DNA from: Solobacterium sp.
GTDB taxonomy: Bacteria > Bacillota_I > Bacilli_A > Erysipelotrichales > Erysipelotrichaceae
NCBI GenBank assembly: GCA_015256455.1
Contig: JABZMB010000003.1
Location: 12,493-76,492, forward strand
Length of the DNA: 64,000 bases
Direction: 5' to 3'
Under the pieces are notes generated by a model. That model saw nothing but the letters and a program-made list of their open reading frames with translations, ran no database searches and was not told where the DNA came from. A program made the position numbers and the translations under genes. Of this stretch, positions 59,401 to 64,000 are shown piece by piece (within the stretch, counting starts at the first letter, position 1; each line of letters opens with the position of its first letter).

Positions 59401-59923
59401 TATTGAAATGCTAGAAGAGGCAATCCAAGCCAAGAAGGATGGTCGTAAACAAGAAGACCTTACACCAAAACCAAAGACTAATATCCAAACAACTAGTTAT
59501 ATACCAGAGGAGTTTGCACCAGATGACTTTGATAAGTTGGATATGTATCAACGTATCGATGCAATCAAGGATGAGAAGATGTTAGAAGCCTATAAGAATG
59601 ATGTGATTGACCAGTATGGTAAGTTGCCAAAGGAAGTCAGCACATTATTCTTAAAGAAACAATTAGACCTCGCACTAGAAGAACCAATCGTAGAAAACTA
59701 TCGTGAAATTCGTGGACAGACAGAATTAACGTTTTCTCCACTCTTTTCACAAAGAGCGGATGGCGTAAAACTCTTTGAAAAGATAACAAAGATATCCAAG
59801 GATGCGACTTTGCGCTATACCAATGGCACAATCATCGTTATCCTACCCAAGAATTCACAAAATATTTCCCTGGCAATAAAGATAATTTATGCCGCAAAGG
59901 AGTCAATGAGAAATGAGAATTGA
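56486..59923 (+). CDS. mfd: Transcription-repair coupling factor Mfd
   Basis: Releases RNA polymerase stalled at lesions and recruits UvrA. 1145 residues: UvrB-like N-terminus, RNAP-interaction domain (GDYVVHAQYGVGQY near 475), helicase with Walker A GDVGFGKTE near 627 and DEEQRFG near 730, and a C-terminal TRCF domain. It starts at TTG, well spaced from AAAAGGAG; no better ATG is near. Confidence 0.96.
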   Translation: MKSSIQKIPNWLYERMVDNPAVKLLDHAKSPIPYTSLIEEALVIATSFQKKPRPILVVKQNLYTAQRLYERVATLLDEKDCALFGADESLRVEAIASSPELTAQKVETLAGLLSNPNQVVITCPSALLRQLPFPEDFKERCITIQTGDTLDMHAFKQKLLSGGYQKTSHIDQPLTFAARGGIVDVYSINYDSPIRIEFFDTEVESIRFFDVATQKTIEKIGEVTIIPAGDVFFTDEQIEEICAKSEELLSKENKSILAAEIESDLHALREKVFASHMYSYMALLSKTAGIWDYMQNPLIIYSDEQLILDSAKKLNEETVTYIQEMVQEEKMLPKFAMWHDIHSISKHGKKVVEDPFTENIVNIEELHIPNETLEQKLLLIHQPMPVVLALSEKEVVTVIDKCVEMKLPYHLLTDDGEPVEGINIYTNSFAQGFYIVDENLKVYTAAEIFAYHHHKGRYENKFRNAEVIHGYDELQPGDYVVHAQYGVGQYICIENREIQKVKRDFLKIIYRGNTELLVPLEQFRLVRKFVSREGVVPKLNKLGSGDWEKTKQRLQSNVEDIAERLLTLYANREQHIGFAFSKDNEMTKKFENSFSFDLTPDQEKAVAEIKKDMESNKPMDRLVCGDVGFGKTEVSIRASFKAVCDNKQVAVLCPTTILAEQHFHTFQKRYQEFPVTVKVLNRFVSPAEQKQVLQELEEGKIDIIIGTHRLLSKDVKFKDLGLLVVDEEQRFGVEHKEKIKELKNGVDVLSLSATPIPRTLQMSLVGIRSLSLLETPPLNRYSVQTYVVEKDKNLIRDAIQKELSRNGQVFYLHNNIDQIYNVARNIQNLVPESRVGIVHGKLGKEEIEDIMQRFIEKELDILVCTTIVENGIDIPNVNTILVDNAQDFGLAQIYQIKGRVGRSDRLAYAYLLIPPRRQLSEVAQKRLTAVKEFARLGSGYKIAMRDLTIRGAGDLLGSDQSGFIDTVGIDMYIEMLEEAIQAKKDGRKQEDLTPKPKTNIQTTSYIPEEFAPDDFDKLDMYQRIDAIKDEKMLEAYKNDVIDQYGKLPKEVSTLFLKKQLDLALEEPIVENYREIRGQTELTFSPLFSQRADGVKLFEKITKISKDATLRYTNGTIIVILPKNSQNISLAIKIIYAAKESMRNEN

Positions 59924-60194
59924 TAAGTTTTTAAAGGTATCACGTATCCTCAAGCGTAGAACTGTTTCTAAAGAGTTAGCTGTAAATCAACGTATCGAAA
60001 TCAATGGCCGTATTGTAAAGCCAGCACACGATGTTGCGGCAGGTGATACAGTATCGATTACATTTGGTAATCGCAAACTCACGGTACGTGTTTTATCGGT
60101 TGAAGAAGTCAAAAAGAAGAAAGACGCATCTGAACTCTATGAGATTATCTCGGAGGAAAAGATAGCCTCCCCACTTGAAGTGGAAACAGAATAG
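59913..60194 (+). CDS. rqcP: S4-domain ribosome-quality-control protein RqcP (YabO)
   Basis: 93 residues with the S4/Hsp15 motif MRIDKFLKVSRILKRRTVS and RIEINGRIVKPAH. RqcP aids C-terminal tailing on stalled 50S subunits. It overlaps the mfd end by 11 bases, in the canonical mfd-yabO-divIC order. Confidence 0.92.
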   Translation: MRIDKFLKVSRILKRRTVSKELAVNQRIEINGRIVKPAHDVAAGDTVSITFGNRKLTVRVLSVEEVKKKKDASELYEIISEEKIASPLEVETE

Positions 60195-60221
60195 TGTTAT
60201 AAAAACTATATTGAGGAAAAT

Positions 60222-60542
60222 ATGGCAAAGAAGAGAAAGAAGAAACTAAATTCGAAATTCGTCGCATTCATCGCACTTGGACTAGCGATGGCTATGTTAT
60301 TAGCAGTTGGAAGAGAAATCATGACAACGCTACAGTTACGCAAACAGATGGCAGAAGCTAAAGAAAAGTTAGCTCAAATGCAAGAAGAAAATGAATTACT
60401 GGTAGAAGAGAAGACAAAACTTCAAGACCCAGATTATGTGGAGAGTTATGCACGTTCTAACTACATGTTCTCAAAAGATGGAGAACAGATCTTCTTCTTA
60501 CCAGATAAAACAGATAAGAAACAGAATGAGTCAAATAAATGA
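60222..60542 (+). CDS. divIC: Septum formation initiator DivIC/FtsB-like protein
   Basis: 106 residues: basic cytoplasmic head, one membrane helix (about 13-31), then a coiled coil (MAEAKEKLAQMQEENELLVEE) and a DPDYVESYAR motif typical of FtsB/DivIC. Acts in the divisome outside the membrane. Position after rqcP supports it. Confidence 0.9.
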   Translation: MAKKRKKKLNSKFVAFIALGLAMAMLLAVGREIMTTLQLRKQMAEAKEKLAQMQEENELLVEEKTKLQDPDYVESYARSNYMFSKDGEQIFFLPDKTDKKQNESNK

Positions 60543-60590
60543 TTCATTCTTTTTACTAGTTACAAGCATTTAAAATATAGAGGTATAGTG

Positions 60591-61406
60591 ATGATTGAGA
60601 AAATTTATGAAACAAAATCAGGAAATATCCATTATTGGATAAATGAGAATGGGTTTAAGTCAGAATATACATTAGTATTTTTACCGGGATTAACAGCAGA
60701 TTATAGATTATTTGAGAAACAACTAGCGTGTTTTGAAGATAAATATAGGGTGTTTGTGTGGGATGCACCTGGACATGCGGCATCATATCCTTTTGAACTA
60801 GACTTTGATTTATTTACAGAAGTAAAATGGCTAGATGAAATATTGGAGAAGGAAGGAATTGAAAATCCAGTTATCATTGGCCAATCGATGGGTGGATATC
60901 TAGGACAAATTTACGCCGAATTATTTCCCCATAAATTAAAAGGACTTGTGATGATAGATTCACCATCTTTACAAAGAAGGTACTATACTGCAATTGAACT
61001 ATGGTTATTAAAAGTTGTAGGACCTATCTATCAGATTTATCCATGGAAATCATTGTTAAAAGTCGGTTCAGATGGTGTTTCCACAACGACATATGGAAAA
61101 CAGTTAATGCTTAAAATGATGAAGGTATATGATGGTAACAAAAAAAGATATGCTAGTTTGGCTGCACATGGATATCAATGCTTGGCAGATGCAGTAGAAA
61201 AGAATTTACCGTATGAGCCACAATGTCCAACCCTGGTAATTTGTGGAAAGCAAGACCATGCAGGCTCATGTATACGTTACCTAAAGGCGTATGAGAAATA
61301 TACAGGAAAGTCTGTAGAGTGGATTGATCATGCAGGACATAATTCCAATACAGATCAGCCGGAAATCGTGAATCAATTGATTGAGAAATTCATCAAAAAT
61401 ATCTAA
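60591..61406 (+). CDS. Alpha/beta hydrolase
   Basis: 271 residues. The nucleophile elbow GQSMGG lies near 103, the probable Asp in CGKQDHAG near 224, and the catalytic His in DHAGHNSNTD near 254. The ATG at 60591 has better spacing from AGAGG than the GTG at 60588. The substrate is unknown. It takes the place of tilS in the Bacillus order. Confidence 0.85.
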   Translation: MIEKIYETKSGNIHYWINENGFKSEYTLVFLPGLTADYRLFEKQLACFEDKYRVFVWDAPGHAASYPFELDFDLFTEVKWLDEILEKEGIENPVIIGQSMGGYLGQIYAELFPHKLKGLVMIDSPSLQRRYYTAIELWLLKVVGPIYQIYPWKSLLKVGSDGVSTTTYGKQLMLKMMKVYDGNKKRYASLAAHGYQCLADAVEKNLPYEPQCPTLVICGKQDHAGSCIRYLKAYEKYTGKSVEWIDHAGHNSNTDQPEIVNQLIEKFIKNI

Positions 61407-61428
61407 TGAAATAAAATAGTATAAGAAA

Positions 61429-61469
61429 AAGTGACAATCCTTGTTCTAACGACAAAGATCGTCACTTCT
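61429..61469. terminator. Bidirectional terminator
   Basis: GTGAC, ATC and TTGT pair with ACAA, GAT and GTCAC around a small loop with two single-base bulges; T-runs lie on both sides. It separates the hydrolase gene from the convergent nucleotidase gene. Confidence 0.7.
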
Positions 61470-62990
61470 TTATTTGATTACAGTGATATTGTTAACTGGT
61501 TCAAAGTCGATGATTTTATGTTCCTGAATATAATTCGCAAGAAGTTCTACCATGCTGGAAAGATCAGTAGAAACAGTAGGTGCTTCTTTGATCATATTGT
61601 AGTTACCACCACCCGTTGCACGATAATTATTCATCGCAATCGTAAATTCCATATCATCTGTTACATCATTACCTTGATAGGTAAGAGATATAATGCGATG
61701 ACCAACAGAGTTAGAAACTTTGATTGTATATTCAATGCCATCTACCATATCGTAGTTATAGTGCTGTGGTTTAGGCCAATCATAGGATGGATTTACAATG
61801 ATATGTTCATTGTGAATCATCCAGAATTCAGCTGTCTTTTCAAGATATTCACGTAGAATCTTACCAGTAATCTTCTTTACAACTGTAGTATTTGGATATA
61901 CATACGTACTGACTAAGTTACGCATTGTAATATCTTTGCCAAATCCTGTTGCGCCAAGGAAGAGGGCATTGGAACTTAAATCAGCACCTGTCTTTTCTTG
62001 TTGGACTTTATTGAGGAAAGTGATGACTTGAGATTTATGTAGACGTGCATCGAATTCATCAGTAACACGTAAATCAACATTTGTTGTACCAAGTGTTTGG
62101 TCTAACCATGCTTGGCAAGTAGCCTCTTCTGTTTCAAAGAGCTTTAACATCTCTGAATCAGCGGCAATATCTGCCTTTAGAATACGTGGCTCAATTGTAT
62201 TGTTATCTGGATAGATATCAATACATGCAAGTTCAGCACCATTGGCTGCTGTCTGTGTATAGTAAGTATCAAATAGCTTACCAGCTTCTGTACGATGTTG
62301 GTGACCAGAAATCATGACATCGATACCACGGATATTTCTGAGAATCTTATATCCTTCATTTTCGCCAGTTTCATCTTCCGTTAATCTTCCATTTACAAGA
62401 TCGCGTTCAAACCCACCGTGGTACATGCAGATAATATAGTCAGGGTTTTCTAAACGTTTGATAAGCTTTACAGTCGCTTCGGCAGAAAGATACGCATCCA
62501 CAAAGCGCATATGTTTGATATGAGATTTCTGTTCCCAATGTGGAATATATTGCGTAACGATACCAAAGATGGCAATCTTCTTACCTGCAACTTGACGGAT
62601 AACATAGTTAGGACCAAATGGCTTTCCATGATAGAAGAAGTTAGAAGTGATACATGGTGCACCTGCATTTTGTAGGTGCATCATTAAAGCCTCTTCACCA
62701 TAATTAAAGTCATGGTTACCAACGTTAATATAGTCGTAGTTTAAATCAGCCATAGCACGTGTGATAGGACTGACATCATCAGGAGTTTTTACAAAGTGAT
62801 GATACATCAAAGGAGAACCTTCTAAAACATCACCGTTATCTAATACGAGTGTATTCTCATCACGAAGAATATTAACTAAACTTTTGATTTTGGCTAAACC
62901 GATATCTTTACTTGAACCGTCAGCGTAACTGTGTGGATAGATGTACCCGTGCACATCAGAAGTGGCTAAAATTCGAATTCGATCTGTCAT
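61470..62990 (-). CDS. Cytoplasmic 5'-nucleotidase/2',3'-cyclic phosphodiesterase family protein (YunD/UshA-like)
   Basis: 506 residues. Metallophosphatase motifs SDVHG (11-15), DNGDVLEGSP (50-59), VGNHDFNYG near 96 and GHQHR near 212, followed by the 5'-nucleotidase C-terminal domain. There is no signal peptide, so it acts inside the cell. It runs against its neighbours. Confidence 0.9.
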   Translation of the reverse strand: MTDRIRILATSDVHGYIYPHSYADGSSKDIGLAKIKSLVNILRDENTLVLDNGDVLEGSPLMYHHFVKTPDDVSPITRAMADLNYDYINVGNHDFNYGEEALMMHLQNAGAPCITSNFFYHGKPFGPNYVIRQVAGKKIAIFGIVTQYIPHWEQKSHIKHMRFVDAYLSAEATVKLIKRLENPDYIICMYHGGFERDLVNGRLTEDETGENEGYKILRNIRGIDVMISGHQHRTEAGKLFDTYYTQTAANGAELACIDIYPDNNTIEPRILKADIAADSEMLKLFETEEATCQAWLDQTLGTTNVDLRVTDEFDARLHKSQVITFLNKVQQEKTGADLSSNALFLGATGFGKDITMRNLVSTYVYPNTTVVKKITGKILREYLEKTAEFWMIHNEHIIVNPSYDWPKPQHYNYDMVDGIEYTIKVSNSVGHRIISLTYQGNDVTDDMEFTIAMNNYRATGGGNYNMIKEAPTVSTDLSSMVELLANYIQEHKIIDFEPVNNITVIK

Positions 62991-63108
62991 GAAAACCTCA
63001 TTTCTATTGATGACTCAATTGCCACACTATTTTATCACATGTTGAGCATCAAAATATGTTAGATTCATAAATCATGGTATGATATGAAAACGTTGAGGAT
63101 AGAAAGCT

Positions 63109-63879
63109 ATGATAAAAGATACTAGATTTCGAGATAAATTAAATTTTAGACAGCTCGGTGGGTATGTAACAACCGAGGGTAAAAGTGTAAAAGAAAATGT
63201 TTTTTATCGTAGTGGTGCACCATTCCGCATGAATGAATCTGAAATTGAAGCTCTAAAACAATTGGGATTATGTGCCATTATGGACCTACGTTCAAACGAA
63301 GAAATCATACAAAGACCAGATCCAGAGTTTCCAAATATCTTGATGATTAAACATAGTGGAGCTGTTTCTGAAGGTGGCGAAGAAATTAACTTTTCTAGCG
63401 AAGGGATGAATCGTATTGGTGAAGGCGGCAAGGAACAACTTGCATTACTAAAGAACTATTATGCAAGAATGCCGTTTAACAACCAAGCCTTCCGTGTTCT
63501 GTTTGAGCATATTCAAAAGGGTGATGTACCTATCTTAATCCATTGTGCTAGCGGTAAAGATCGTACCGGTGTAGCATGCATGTTAATCTTACTTGCGTTA
63601 GGTGTTGATCGAGAAATCGTATTAGAAGATTATCTTCTAACAAATGTATATCATCGCGAAGCGATTCAAAAGAAACTAGAAGAAGACAAAGATATTATTC
63701 TGAAACATCCAGAACGTGAAGAGTTAGATCGCATGACTTTTGGTGTAACAGAAGAGATTGGTAATATTGTACTAGACGCAATCTTTAATGAATATGGAAG
63801 TATAGAGTCCTATTTCGAAAAAGAATTTAATATCAATCAAGAAGAACTACAACGATTAAGAAGTATATATACAGAATAA
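63109..63879 (+). CDS. Tyrosine/serine protein phosphatase family protein
   Basis: 256 residues. The catalytic P-loop HCASGKDRTG (Cys near 146) and the N-terminal FRDKLNFRQLGGYVT segment fit the IphP/LipA-type dual-specificity or phosphoinositide phosphatase family. It may act on proteins or lipids. It stands alone with its own terminator. Confidence 0.9.
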   Translation: MIKDTRFRDKLNFRQLGGYVTTEGKSVKENVFYRSGAPFRMNESEIEALKQLGLCAIMDLRSNEEIIQRPDPEFPNILMIKHSGAVSEGGEEINFSSEGMNRIGEGGKEQLALLKNYYARMPFNNQAFRVLFEHIQKGDVPILIHCASGKDRTGVACMLILLALGVDREIVLEDYLLTNVYHREAIQKKLEEDKDIILKHPEREELDRMTFGVTEEIGNIVLDAIFNEYGSIESYFEKEFNINQEELQRLRSIYTE

Positions 63880-63881
63880 AG

Positions 63882-63906
63882 AAAACACCTGCATGCAGGT
63901 GTTTTT
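63882..63906. terminator. Bidirectional terminator
   Basis: ACACCTGCATGCAGGTGT is a perfect palindrome between A and T tracts, between convergent genes. Confidence 0.85.
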
Positions 63907-63911
63907 ACTAT

Positions 63912-64000
63912 TTATTTTCTTCCATGTGCTAAACGAGCACGAACTTTTGTTGAACAATACTCAATCAAGATAACAAGCAAGATGAGTGTTAATAGGAATG
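63912..64000 (-). CDS. C-terminal fragment of a membrane protein, possibly a PhnE-type ABC permease
   Basis: Only the last 29 codons lie in the window, reading FLLTLILLVILIEYCSTKVR and then ARLAHGRK before the stop. One membrane helix followed by a basic tail is typical of phosphonate-type ABC permease ends, but the assignment is weak. Confidence 0.4.
   Translation of the reverse strand, partial: FLLTLILLVILIEYCSTKVRARLAHGRK

Overview
The window is AT-rich, gene-dense bacterial chromosome carrying the replication-origin neighbourhood of a low-GC Gram-positive (Bacillota). The gene blocks match the Bacillus subtilis origin region: rpmH-rnpA-yidC-jag, dnaA-dnaN, yaaA-recF-gyrB-gyrA, serS, tadA-scRNA-dnaX-ybaB-recR, rsmG-noc-parA-parB, metG-tatD-rnmV-rsmA-ispE-glmU-prs and pth-mfd-rqcP-divIC. 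No sporulation genes are seen where B. subtilis has them (spoVG, spoVT, yabG, ssp are missing). With the shuffled block order this suggests a non-sporulating lineage such as Erysipelotrichia; that placement is inference. No rRNA, tRNA, CRISPR array, transposase or prophage was seen.

Layout, left to right. 0-8 kb: 5' end of uvrA, mutS, a PTS-like permease with substituted key residues, nadK, a GNAT enzyme, and metG behind a Met T-box. 8-15 kb: cspA, then prs, a short glmU, ispE, rsmA, rnmV, tatD and mnmE. 15-18 kb: a DbpA-type helicase and small proteins. 18-25 kb: the full F1Fo ATP synthase operon. 25-31 kb: parB, parA, noc, rsmG, a DnaA-box cluster, a ThyX-like gene, mnmG and a PUA/EVE-like unknown. 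31-38 kb: fhs, recR, ybaB, dnaX, tadA, SRP RNA, and serS with its T-box. 38-49 kb: a histone-H1-like protein, gyrA, gyrB, recF, yaaA, a three-gene insert, dnaN, dnaA and oriC. 49-55 kb: panE with an EIIC-like membrane protein, jag, yidC, rnpA, rpmH and a VanY-like protein. 55-64 kb: mostly plus-strand genes including pth, mfd, rqcP, divIC, a hydrolase and phosphatases.

The genes mainly serve DNA replication and segregation (DnaA, DnaN, DnaX, RecF, gyrase, ParAB/Noc, parS), DNA repair (MutS, UvrA, Mfd, RecR), translation and tRNA modification (MnmE, MnmG, TadA, MetG, SerS, Pth, RsmA, RsmG), energy supply (ATP synthase) and envelope or membrane insertion (YidC, GlmU, DivIC).

The most striking observation is that serS is bracketed by two perfect parS sites (TGTTTCACGTGAAACA), each of which also works as an RNA hairpin. 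One forms Stem III of the serS T-box riboswitch and the other lies in the terminator position behind serS. Other notable points are three operator-like palindromes spaced exactly 40 bp apart upstream of mutS, a second related pair near 16.3 kb, a two-carboxylate (Na+-type) ATP synthase c-subunit, a VanY-like protein lacking catalytic residues, a GlmU without its acetyltransferase domain, and a DnaA-box cluster about 20 kb from oriC. The rpmH-jag block also points toward oriC instead of away from it.
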